64,000 nt of DNA. Source: Bradyrhizobium sp. CCGE-LA001 (GTDB lineage: Bacteria; Pseudomonadota; Alphaproteobacteria; Rhizobiales; Xanthobacteraceae). Location of the stretch: assembly GCF_000296215.2 (NCBI RefSeq), contig NZ_CP013949.1, positions 3,713,501-3,777,500 on the forward strand, read 5' to 3'. A model generated the notes under the pieces. That model was given only the letters and a program-made list of their open reading frames with translations. It was not told the DNA's origin and did no database searches. The position numbers and the translations under genes were made by a program. This document shows positions 24,517-34,396 of this stretch, piece after piece. The number at the start of each line of letters is the position of its first letter. Within the stretch, counting starts at the first letter, position 1.

Positions 24517-24987
24517 ATGCCGAAATCCCAACGAACGCCGGCCGGCGATGCTCTGACCAACCTCCTGCTCGACTTGTTCCGGCTGAATAGTCTGCTCTTG
24601 ACGGCAGGGGACCACCTGGTGGCCAAGCTTGGGCTCACGAGCGCCCGCTGGCAGATTCTCGGCGCCATCGTAGATGCGGAGCGTCCCCAGCCGGTGGCCT
24701 GGCTGGCCCGCGATCTCGGTGCCAATCGCCAAAATGTGCAGCGGATCGTCAATGACCTGCACGCGGAAGGCCTTGTTGCTTTCGAGGCCAACCCGCATCA
24801 CCGCCGAGCGCAGCTCGTCGTCCTGACTGACAAGGGCCGGCGTGCTTTCGATGCCGCCATGGCCTTGCAGACGCCGTGGGTCAACGGCCTTTCGGAAGGG
24901 CTTTCAGTCAAAGACCTGCAGACCGTTCATCGCATTGTCGGCGCCCTACGTGCGAAGCTGGAAAGCGAGACAGAGAGCCAGACTTAG
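24517..24987 (+). CDS. MarR-family transcriptional regulator
   Basis: A 156-residue winged-helix regulator. The core is SARWQILGAIVDAERPQPVA, then WLARDLGANRQNVQRIVNDL (recognition helix, about 68-87) and the wing HHRRAQLVVLTDKGRRAFD (about 98-116). MarR proteins repress adjacent genes until a phenolic or other small ligand binds. The neighbours at 24050-24418 and 23553-24026 are the expected targets, and the TGTCA/TGACA sites between the genes are probable operators. It would also regulate itself. Confidence 0.92.
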   Translation: MPKSQRTPAGDALTNLLLDLFRLNSLLLTAGDHLVAKLGLTSARWQILGAIVDAERPQPVAWLARDLGANRQNVQRIVNDLHAEGLVAFEANPHHRRAQLVVLTDKGRRAFDAAMALQTPWVNGLSEGLSVKDLQTVHRIVGALRAKLESETESQT

Positions 24988-25029
24988 CGCGCGGCGCGCG
25001 GGAGAGAGTTGACCGCCGCTTCTTGCGGC

Positions 25030-25173
25030 ATGTTGCCAGGACGCCTTGAGGCCGGAGACCGTGCGACGGAGATCAATGGGCGGCACGAGTTCATCGCGGC
25101 AGCGAACAGACCCGGCTGCTTGCCGGCAACCGAGCGACGGCTTCGCGACGATGATGTGATCGCGACGCTCTAG
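25030..25173 (+). pseudogene. Short ORF or decayed gene fragment (47 codons)
   Basis: A short frame reading MLPGRLEAGDRATEINGRHE to a TAG stop, ending RLRDDDVIATL. The sequence looks like the end of a real protein, but no initiation signal is visible and nothing upstream continues the frame through the MarR stop. It could be a remnant left by a deletion, or chance. I do not recognise the parent family. Confidence 0.3.
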
Positions 25174-25247
25174 GCGACGTCGCTTTCGTGGTGGCCGCGC
25201 GCCCCGGAATGCGCTTTGATGGCGCCAACAACAATCCGGAGGAGACT

Positions 25248-26216
25248 ATGCGGTTCTTCACTGCCCTCGTATCGGCTCTGCTGCTGCCGCTCGGTGCGGC
25301 CGTCGCCCAGGACTATCCGACCAGGCCGATCACCATGCTGGTGCCGTTCGCCGCGGGCGGGCCGACCGACACCATCGCTCGGCTGACCGCGGCGGGTATG
25401 GGGAAAGCCCTGGGACAGCAGGTCATCGTCGAGAACGCGACCGGCGCCGGCGGCACCATCGGCACGACCCGCGCCGCGCGCGCCCAGCCGGACGGCTACA
25501 CGCTGCTGATCCATCACGTCGGCATCTCGACCGCGGCGACGCTGTACCGCAATCTCAGCTATGACACGAAGACGGCGTTTGCGCCGATCGGGCTCGTGAC
25601 CAATGCGCCGATGACGATCATCGCGCGCCCCGATTTCCCGCCCAACACGCTCAAGGAGCTGGTTGCTTACGCCCAGCAGCAGGGCGACAAGCTGACCTAT
25701 GCCAATGCCGGGCTCGGCGCCGCCTCGCATCTGTGCGGCATGCTGTTCATGACGGCGATCCAGAAGCAGCTCACCACGGTGCCCTACAAAGGCAACGGCC
25801 CCATCATGAACGATCTGCTCGGCAAGCAGATCGATCTCACCTGCGATCAGGCGACCAACACCACCGGGCCGATCAGCGCCAAGCAGGTCAAGGCCTATGC
25901 CATCACCACCAAGGAGCGGCTGAAGAGCCTGCCTGATCTGCCGACGGCGGACGAGGCCGGCCTCAAGGGATTCGAGCTCGGCGTCTGGCACGGCATCTAT
26001 GCGCCGAAGGGCACGCCGCCCGCGGTCGTTCAGAAGCTGACGGCGGCGCTGCAGACGGCGCTGAAGGATCCGACGCTGATCGCGCGGTTCAATGACATCA
26101 ACACCGAGCCGGTCCCGCAGGACAAGGCGACGCCCGAGGCGCTCGGCGCCGTCCTGACGAGCGAGATCGACCGCTGGGCGCCGATCATCAAGGCTGCCGG
26201 GCAGTACGCGGACTGA
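25248..26216 (+). CDS. Tripartite tricarboxylate transporter substrate-binding protein (TctC/Bug family)
   Basis: A second orphan TctC-type periplasmic binding protein, 322 residues. The signal peptide is MRFFTALVSALLLPLGAAVA with cleavage before QD. Then come the family start YPTRPITMLVPFAAGGPTDT, the ligand loop ENATGAGGTIGTTRA and PDGYTLL. GGAGGAGAC just before the ATG at 25248 decides the start. No TctA/TctB genes are nearby. The ligand is unknown, and it is clearly a different subgroup from the gene at 6084. Confidence 0.92.
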   Translation: MRFFTALVSALLLPLGAAVAQDYPTRPITMLVPFAAGGPTDTIARLTAAGMGKALGQQVIVENATGAGGTIGTTRAARAQPDGYTLLIHHVGISTAATLYRNLSYDTKTAFAPIGLVTNAPMTIIARPDFPPNTLKELVAYAQQQGDKLTYANAGLGAASHLCGMLFMTAIQKQLTTVPYKGNGPIMNDLLGKQIDLTCDQATNTTGPISAKQVKAYAITTKERLKSLPDLPTADEAGLKGFELGVWHGIYAPKGTPPAVVQKLTAALQTALKDPTLIARFNDINTEPVPQDKATPEALGAVLTSEIDRWAPIIKAAGQYAD

Positions 26217-26300
26217 GCGCCTCTGCCGCAATATTGCCACCCGGTACTGTGCATGGGGTTGTTTTGCACGCTTAGATGACCCGGCCCCGCTGACTCTGCG

Positions 26301-28160
<1,860 letters not shown>

Positions 28161-28226
28161 GCGGCCTTGTCACCGCAAGGCGCGTCGAACGCAACCCGTT
28201 TTTCAGTGATAGGTCCGTGCAGCAGG

Positions 28227-28400
28227 TCAGTACGCGTCGCGCTCGCGGCGTCGTAATTCGTTGAGCAGCTGCTCGAGATGCGTTGGGAGCCGGGGCTCGG
28301 GCCGCAGGCTCTGCTGAAGCCGTTCGCCCACGGCGTCACAAATCGAGCGGCTGGTGCGCCGGTCGATCTGTTCGCTGTCATTGGCAGAAAGGCCAGCCAT
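28227..28400 (-). CDS. Small hypothetical protein (57 residues)
   Basis: Starts MAGLSANDSEQIDRRTSRSI and ends LEQLLNELRRRERDAY. It is charged and helical with one cysteine and no known domain. An ATG at 28421 would add seven residues. It is co-directional with the ABC-F gene 66 bp downstream, and short proteins of this kind are conserved hypotheticals in Bradyrhizobium. Function unknown. Confidence 0.6.
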   Translation of the reverse strand: MAGLSANDSEQIDRRTSRSICDAVGERLQQSLRPEPRLPTHLEQLLNELRRRERDAY

Positions 28401-28524
28401 CGCGGGGTTCCGTGTTCTCAAAGTATGGACACGGTACCAAGTCTCTGGCCCGAAAATGGTTTCGCCGTCCGGCGGGGAATGCCGGCATTCTCGTCAAAAT
28501 TGTATGAACCCTCCCAAGTCCGTC

Positions 28525-28559
28525 CAAATAAAAAAAGCCCCGGCGGGGAACGCCGGGGC
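28525..28559 (-). terminator. Rho-independent terminator (minus strand)
   Basis: GCCCCGGCG (28537-28545) pairs with CGCCGGGGC (28551-28559) around a 5-base loop, a perfect 9-bp GC stem. On the minus strand it is followed by a T-run (plus-strand A-tract at 28529-28536). It ends transcription from the small gene at 28626-28886. Confidence 0.8.
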
Positions 28560-28625
28560 CTGTCCTGCGAAGGGATACCTTGGGGGGCGTAGGGTACCCT
28601 TCTTTGCAGGAAGGTGCTGTCGGGC

Positions 28626-28886
28626 TCAGTAGCAACGGTTGATCATTCGCCAGCGGGGTCCCCAAGGGGTTGGGACCAGCCGGCGCACATAGCAGCCGCC
28701 ATAGCCGTAGGAGACGGGGCCGCCGGCATAGAAGCGTGGTCCACCGCCCCAGCCGCGGTGCCAGCCGCCGCCATGCCAGCCTCCGCCGTGCCAGCCGCCA
28801 TGCCAGTGAGCGGAGGCGGAGGTCGGCGCCAGCGCGGCACCGAGCGCCAGCGCGGCAACGGCGGCAAGCGAAAGTTTCCTCAACAT
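28626..28886 (-). CDS. Small secreted His/Gly/Trp-rich protein
   Basis: An 86-residue protein with a Sec signal peptide (ALALGAALAPTSASA, cleavage before HW). The mature part starts with repeats of the type HGGWHGGGWHGGGWHRGW, then a Gly/Tyr-rich part and a C-terminal VPTPWGPRWRMINRC with two cysteines. The His/Trp repeats suggest metal or surface binding, an inference only. A ribosome-binding site GGAGATCACC precedes the ATG, and a strong terminator follows the stop. Similar small Gly-rich proteins are frequent in rhizobia. Confidence 0.75.
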   Translation of the reverse strand: MLRKLSLAAVAALALGAALAPTSASAHWHGGWHGGGWHGGGWHRGWGGGPRFYAGGPVSYGYGGCYVRRLVPTPWGPRWRMINRCY

Positions 28887-29126
28887 GGTGATCTCCTCAA
28901 AAACGGCCGGCGCGGGCCTGTCGCGTCGATGGGCCGACCTTACGCCGGCGAAGCTGAACGGAGCCCTGACGGGTGCTGCAGATTGGGTTCATCTGGGTGA
29001 AAATGTTGTAATCCACCCAAGCTCCTCTGCGCCGAAGCGCCAGTGCCGCCGCTTGCCGTCCGGCAAAGGCGCCGATATAAGCCCCGCAAACTCCGAACCA
29101 CCGCATTCTTCCCAGGGACAAGACTT

Positions 29127-29549
<423 letters not shown>

Positions 29550-29593
29550 TCAACCAGCCGACAGGTTAGAACGACGGGCGAAAGGACTTACTC

Positions 29594-30454
29594 GTGGACT
29601 GGCTCTGGCAGATCTTCGATCCCGCTACGATCGGGGCATTCTTCACCCAGTTTCGCAACGAGATGGCAGCGCCGACCTTCTGGCTCGCGGTCGGCAAGAT
29701 CATCTGGATCAACATCCTGCTCTCCGGCGACAATGCGCTGGTGATCGCGCTTGCCTGCCGCGGTCTGTCGCCGCGGCACCGGCTCTGGGGCATGATCTTC
29801 GGTGCCGGCGCAGCCGTGATGCTGCGGATCATCTTCACCGGCATCGTCGCAACTCTGATGGAGCTGCCCTATCTCAAGCTGATCGGCGGCCTCGCGCTGA
29901 TCGTGATCGCCGCAAAGCTCCTGGTGCCGGAAAACGAGGACGAGGACGACGTCGATGCCGCCTCGCATCTGTGGCAGGCCATCCAGATCGTCGTGGTCGC
30001 CGACATCGTCATGAGTCTCGACAATGTCATCGCGGTGGCCGCCGCTGCCAATGGCAGCGTGCCGCTGCTGGTCCTCGGCCTGGCCGTCAGCGTTCCGCTG
30101 ATCGTCGCCGGTGCCGCGCTGATCATGGCACTGCTCACGAAGCTGCCGGTGCTGGTCTGGGCTGGTGCGGCGCTGCTCGGCTGGATCTCGGGCGAGGTGA
30201 TCGCGACCGATCCTGCCGTCGCGCCGAAGCTGCATACGCTGTTCGACGGCCGGCTCGGCGCTGCGCTGGATGGCGTGCTCGGAGCCTTCCGCATCCCGCC
30301 GCAATTTGCCCATGGCGGTGCAGGCGGCGAATATTTCTGCGCGGTCCTCGGCATCCTCGTCGTGCTGATCGTCGGCAGCATCTGGCGCAGGCGCAGCCTG
30401 ACCGCGGCGGCACTCGAATCGTCCGAGCGGCACGCCAAGGCCTCGGCCGAGTAG
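29594..30454 (+). CDS. TerC-family integral membrane protein
   Basis: A 286-residue protein from a GTG start (GAAAGGA upstream). It has the TerC pattern of about seven helices and two acidic intramembrane motifs: LLSGDNALVIALACRGL (about 42-58) and VVVADIVMSLDNVIAVAAA (about 132-150). The middle loop is acidic (PENEDEDDVD). Members related to YkoY/YjbE/MeeF export manganese or metallate proteins during secretion; the substrate here is unproven. The 44 bp upstream are too short for a yybP-ykoY manganese riboswitch, so control must come from the ndk promoter or elsewhere. Confidence 0.9.
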   Translation: MDWLWQIFDPATIGAFFTQFRNEMAAPTFWLAVGKIIWINILLSGDNALVIALACRGLSPRHRLWGMIFGAGAAVMLRIIFTGIVATLMELPYLKLIGGLALIVIAAKLLVPENEDEDDVDAASHLWQAIQIVVVADIVMSLDNVIAVAAAANGSVPLLVLGLAVSVPLIVAGAALIMALLTKLPVLVWAGAALLGWISGEVIATDPAVAPKLHTLFDGRLGAALDGVLGAFRIPPQFAHGGAGGEYFCAVLGILVVLIVGSIWRRRSLTAAALESSERHAKASAE

Positions 30455-30816
30455 CTTCGAGCCCTTGATGCCTTGCCTCTCTCCAGCGATGAGAGGCGGC
30501 ACGTCAATCGTATGCTCCCGCATTGGCAGCGGGAGGCGAGCGATCATCCGTTATGGGCTCAGTCCACGAGCCGAAGTTCCGATCATCGCGTTCGTACAAC
30601 CGGCGCGCATTGCGCTCGAGGGCAGAGGCACCGCCGCGCTTTGTCACGCAGCGCGCGTGGGGATTGTGCGATCGGTCTGTTCTCGCAACCACCGCGCGAT
30701 TTAGACCTTGTCTTATTATAAACTGCTGAGATTCAAGGGTGCTTTCGTTGACTCGACGGACGTGCCCACGGCACGTCGCTCCGACGTTCATGTTCATGAA
30801 TTCGGAAGCTGGTGCG
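30455..30816. other. Intergenic region upstream of the TonB receptor
   Basis: No convincing gene is seen. A hairpin CTCCCGC-N7-GCGGGAG near 30511-30531 and CCTCTC-N9-GAGAGG near 30476-30496 may end terC transcription, although neither has a T-run. Short frames on both strands at 30504-30797 compete and lack good composition. An AT-rich patch (TCTTATTATAAACTG, 30711-30725) probably holds the receptor promoter. Confidence 0.4.
30700..30716. promoter_or_regulatory. Weak iron-control-element-like inverted repeat
   Basis: TTTAGAC-CTT-GTCTTAT is an imperfect inverted repeat (5 of 7 pairs) in the likely promoter of the TonB receptor. It loosely resembles the Irr/ICE motif (TTTAGAA...TTCTAAA) of rhizobia. 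Iron control of such receptors is usual, but this site is only suggestive. Confidence 0.25.
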
Positions 30817-33150
30817 ATGTCGTCGAAAGTGTTTTACCATCCTGTTGCCGTTCTTGCCCCTCGCATCAAGACGCTTCTGTCGTGCGTCAGCCCGAGAGCC
30901 TTCGCGGTCTCCGTGGTTTCCATTGCCTTGTGCAGCGACGGCGTCTTGCACGGCACCAGCGCGCAGAGCGCTGCGCCCCAGGCGGGGGCAGGCACGTTGC
31001 CGGCGGTGACCGTCACCGCAGACGCGCCGAAGCCGCGCGCGCGTCCGCGAGCCAATCCAGTCCGAAGGGCCGGCCGCAGCGCGCCCGCGAACGAGCGGGC
31101 CAAGTTGCGGGCGGAAGCGACCCCGACGGCCGCGAGGCCCGGTGCACTGCCGCCGACCTACGCAGGCGGGCAGGTGGCACGCGGAGGCCAGGTTGGCCTG
31201 CTCGGCAACAAGGATTTCATGGATACGCCGTTCAACATCACGAGCTACACGGCGAAGAAAATCGAAGATCAACAGGCCGTCACGGTAGCCGACGTCGTCA
31301 CCAACGATCCCTCGGTCCGCTTAGGGAGCCAGCCTGGCGGCATTTTCGATTCTTTCTTCATCCGCGGCTTTCCGATCGGGGAGGGCAATGTCGGAGAAAT
31401 CGCCTTCAACGGCGTCTATGGCGTCGCGCCGAACTATCGTGTGTTCACCGACTACGTCGAACGCATCGAGATTCTCAAAGGCCCGACCGCGCTGCTCTAC
31501 GGCATGGCGCCGAACAGCAGTGTCGGCGGCACCATCAACATCGTTCCAAAGCGAGCAGGGGACGTCGATCTCACGCGGGTCACGACCAGTTACGCGACCA
31601 ACACCCAGCTCGGCACCCACCTCGATGTAAGCCGCCGGTTCGGCGAGAACCGCGAATTCGGCATTCGCGTCAATGGCAGCTATCACAACGGCGATACGCC
31701 GCTCGACAACCAGACCCGCGAGGCGCATGTCGGCTCCGCGGCGTTCGATTACCGCGGCGAGAAGTTCAGAGCCTCGCTCGATTTCATCGAGCAGGAGGAA
31801 AAGTTCGACGCGCCCTCGAGGCCGTTCCTGGTCGCAACCGGCGTCGCCGTCCCGACAGCGCCGGTCGGACGGCGCAACGTCACGCAATCCTGGGAATTTG
31901 CCAAGGTTCACGACAACTCGCTGCTGGCCCGCGCCGAATACGATGTGACTGACGCCGTGACGGTATTTGCTGACGCAGGTGGTGGCAGGACCCAGGTCGA
32001 CCGTCTATTTGGCACGCCGACGATCCTGAATGCGGCGGGCAACACCACTTCCACCCCTGGACGCTTCAAATTCGACATCGACAGGAACGTGGCCGACGCC
32101 GGCGTGCGGGCCCGGATCGAGACCGGCGCCATCAGTCATGCCGTGAGCTTCCAGGGCAGCTACTACATGGACGAGATCTCGCGGGGGTCGGTGAACGGCA
32201 CGCCCGTGCTATCCAACATTTATGCGCCGATTGCTCGTCCGCAGCAGCTCGTTCCGGCTCCGGCGACCGTGCCGAGGCTGTCGGACACCGAGCTGACCGG
32301 CATTGCGCTGGCCGACACGATGTCGGTTCTCCAGGAGCGGCTTCAGCTGACGGTCGGCGTCCGGCAGCAGGGCGTCAGGTCGAACAACTACAACACCACC
32401 ACGGGCGCCGTGATGTCGGCCTACGACCAAACGGCGTTCACGCCGATGGTCGGCGTGGTCGTCAAACCCTTGAGCAACGTTTCGCTCTACGCCAACTACA
32501 TCGAAGGGCTCAGCAAAGGCGATACCGCACCGACGACGGCGGCCAATCAAGGCGAGGTCCTTGCGCCGTATTTGAGCAAGCAGAAGGAGGCAGGCATCAA
32601 GGTCGATTTCGGCGCGCTCGCGACCACGATCAGCCTGTTCGAAATCACCAAGCCGTCCGGGCAGCTGGGCGCCGGCAACGTCTTCCGGGCTGATCAGGAG
32701 CAGCGCAATCGCGGCCTGGAATTCACCGTGTTCGGAGAAGTGCAGCCGGGCATTCGCGTTATTGGCGGCGTGACGTTGATCGACGCAGAGCTGACGAAGA
32801 CGAGCACACTGGCCAATTTGGGCAAGACCCCGATCGGCGTGCCCGAGGTGCAGGCCAATCTGTCCGCCGAATGGGACACCCCGTTCGCACCCGGACTGAC
32901 ACTGGTTGCAAACACCATCTATACCGGGCACCAGTACTTGAATGGGGCAAACACGCAGGTTGTCCCGGCCTGGACGAGGCTCGATCTTGGCGCGCGCTAC
33001 AACACGCGCATCAACAACCGGCCCGTCACGGTTCGCGCACTGGTCCAGAACGTGTTCGACACCAATTACTGGGCTGGCGTCGCAAGCTTCTCCGCGCTGG
33101 CGCAAGGCTCGCCGCGCACCCTGCTCTTGTCGATGTCGACCGATTTCTGA
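30817..33150 (+). CDS. TonB-dependent siderophore receptor
   Basis: A 777-residue outer-membrane receptor. A signal segment (about 15-50) is followed by LPAVTVTADAPKPRARPRAN. An unusual Arg/Pro/Ala-rich linker (about 67-108) precedes the plug domain (DTPFNITSYTAKKIEDQQAV, DPSVRLGSQ, FIRGFPIGEG, RIEILKGPTALLYGM). A 22-strand-type barrel ends in the C-terminal aromatic STDF. It takes up ferric siderophore or a similar ligand with TonB-ExbBD energy. Several ATGs (30790-30817) could be the start; 30817 gives the best signal peptide. The PepSY gene downstream fits reductive release of iron. Confidence 0.93.
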   Translation: MSSKVFYHPVAVLAPRIKTLLSCVSPRAFAVSVVSIALCSDGVLHGTSAQSAAPQAGAGTLPAVTVTADAPKPRARPRANPVRRAGRSAPANERAKLRAEATPTAARPGALPPTYAGGQVARGGQVGLLGNKDFMDTPFNITSYTAKKIEDQQAVTVADVVTNDPSVRLGSQPGGIFDSFFIRGFPIGEGNVGEIAFNGVYGVAPNYRVFTDYVERIEILKGPTALLYGMAPNSSVGGTINIVPKRAGDVDLTRVTTSYATNTQLGTHLDVSRRFGENREFGIRVNGSYHNGDTPLDNQTREAHVGSAAFDYRGEKFRASLDFIEQEEKFDAPSRPFLVATGVAVPTAPVGRRNVTQSWEFAKVHDNSLLARAEYDVTDAVTVFADAGGGRTQVDRLFGTPTILNAAGNTTSTPGRFKFDIDRNVADAGVRARIETGAISHAVSFQGSYYMDEISRGSVNGTPVLSNIYAPIARPQQLVPAPATVPRLSDTELTGIALADTMSVLQERLQLTVGVRQQGVRSNNYNTTTGAVMSAYDQTAFTPMVGVVVKPLSNVSLYANYIEGLSKGDTAPTTAANQGEVLAPYLSKQKEAGIKVDFGALATTISLFEITKPSGQLGAGNVFRADQEQRNRGLEFTVFGEVQPGIRVIGGVTLIDAELTKTSTLANLGKTPIGVPEVQANLSAEWDTPFAPGLTLVANTIYTGHQYLNGANTQVVPAWTRLDLGARYNTRINNRPVTVRALVQNVFDTNYWAGVASFSALAQGSPRTLLLSMSTDF

Positions 33151-33210
33151 GCCATGGCCTCTTCGAGCCGGCTGCGGGGCTGGATCAGGCGCTGACGACA
33201 GGTGCTCTGA

Positions 33211-34392
33211 ATGGACCAAACAATCAGGGCGCCAGGCCGAGACGGCTCGGCGGCTGACCGATCCAGGATGATGCCCGGACGCGCACGGCGCGCGCTGCTG
33301 TGGGCGCACCGTTGGTTCGGATTGATCGGCGGCATCGTCGTGGTGCTGATCGGTCTGACCGGAAGCTTCATCGTCTTCTACCGTGAGATCGATGTCGCCC
33401 TGAATCCGTCGCTCTATGCTCCCGCCGGTCCGGAGCAAAGCGTGACATTATCGGAGGTGATGCGCGCCGCAGCGACAGCGGATCCCGCGCCGATTGCCAC
33501 CATCCTGGCGCCGGACCGGACCTGGCCGGTCTGGATCGTGATTCATTCGCACGAGACCGCGCCAGGCAGCTACCCGAACCGGTGGACCACCATGGTCGAT
33601 CCTTCGAACGGGAAGGTGCTCGGGCGGCGTGACTACGCCAACGCATTCGCGCTCAAGATCTATCGTCTCCACTTCACGCTGTTGCTCTATGAGTTCTGGG
33701 GCAAGGAGCTGGTCGGCGTCGCCGGATTCGTGCTGCTCGGTTTGGCGGTCTCAGGCCTCTTCCTGTGGTGGCCGAAGCCGCGACGATTCTGGCGATCGGT
33801 CTCGGTGCGCAAGAACGTCTCGCTGCTTCGATTTGTTCTGGACCTTCACAGTGCGGCCGGCTTTTGGGCGCTGTCCCTGCTCTTGCTGATCTCGATCACC
33901 GGCATCGGCATCGTTTTTCCCGACGTCGTGCGTCCCATCGTCGGCCTTGTGTCGCAGCCGACGCCTGATCGCTTGCCAAAGGTCGAAATGCCGCCTCCGG
34001 CAGGGACGCCGCTGCTCTCACCTGATGCGATCATGCGACGCGCGCAGGAGGCCAAGCCCCGTGCGACCATCGCCATGCTCAATCCGCCGACCGAAACGCG
34101 CAACACGTGGCGGGTGCAGTTCCGTCCTGATGGGGCTGATCCTGCCGTACGGTCGCGTGGGGCGATCTGGCTCGATCCGTGGAGCGGTGCGGTGGTGCAC
34201 GACCGCACGCCGGGTACCATGTCGATGGGGGAGCGCTATCTGGCCGAGCAGCTCTGGCTGCACAACGGCGCGACGTTCGGATTTGCAGGGCGCCTGCTGG
34301 TGTTCGCAGCCGGGTTCGCGCCGCTCGTCCTCTTCGTCAGCGGCGCGATGATGTGGCTCAAGAGACGGCCCGGGAAATTGCGGCCCGGCTGA
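33211..34392 (+). CDS. PepSY-associated transmembrane protein (putative siderophore-iron reductase partner)
   Basis: A 393-residue inner-membrane protein with the PepSY_TM pattern. The first helix is WAHRWFGLIGGIVVVLIGLTG (about 31-51). A periplasmic PepSY region carries IVIHSHETAPGSYPNRW, followed by KIYRLHFTLLLYEFWGKELV, helices at about 170-190 and 218-240, and a last helix near 365-385. Conserved histidines in HRW, LHF, DLHS and LWLHNG could ligate haem or metal. Proteins like this often follow siderophore receptors and help release iron by reduction. It lies 60 bp after the receptor and is convergent with ppx, 4 bp apart. Confidence 0.88.
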   Translation: MDQTIRAPGRDGSAADRSRMMPGRARRALLWAHRWFGLIGGIVVVLIGLTGSFIVFYREIDVALNPSLYAPAGPEQSVTLSEVMRAAATADPAPIATILAPDRTWPVWIVIHSHETAPGSYPNRWTTMVDPSNGKVLGRRDYANAFALKIYRLHFTLLLYEFWGKELVGVAGFVLLGLAVSGLFLWWPKPRRFWRSVSVRKNVSLLRFVLDLHSAAGFWALSLLLLISITGIGIVFPDVVRPIVGLVSQPTPDRLPKVEMPPPAGTPLLSPDAIMRRAQEAKPRATIAMLNPPTETRNTWRVQFRPDGADPAVRSRGAIWLDPWSGAVVHDRTPGTMSMGERYLAEQLWLHNGATFGFAGRLLVFAAGFAPLVLFVSGAMMWLKRRPGKLRPG

Positions 34393-34396
34393 GGGG

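Noticed and set aside
29554..29593. yybP-ykoY manganese riboswitch before the TerC-family gene
   Set aside because: Only 44 bp separate ndk and the TerC gene, too short for the riboswitch, and no matching hairpins were seen.
30504..30797. Minus-strand ORF of 97 codons upstream of the TonB receptor
   Set aside because: No ribosome site, Arg-rich composition, and it covers the probable receptor promoter.
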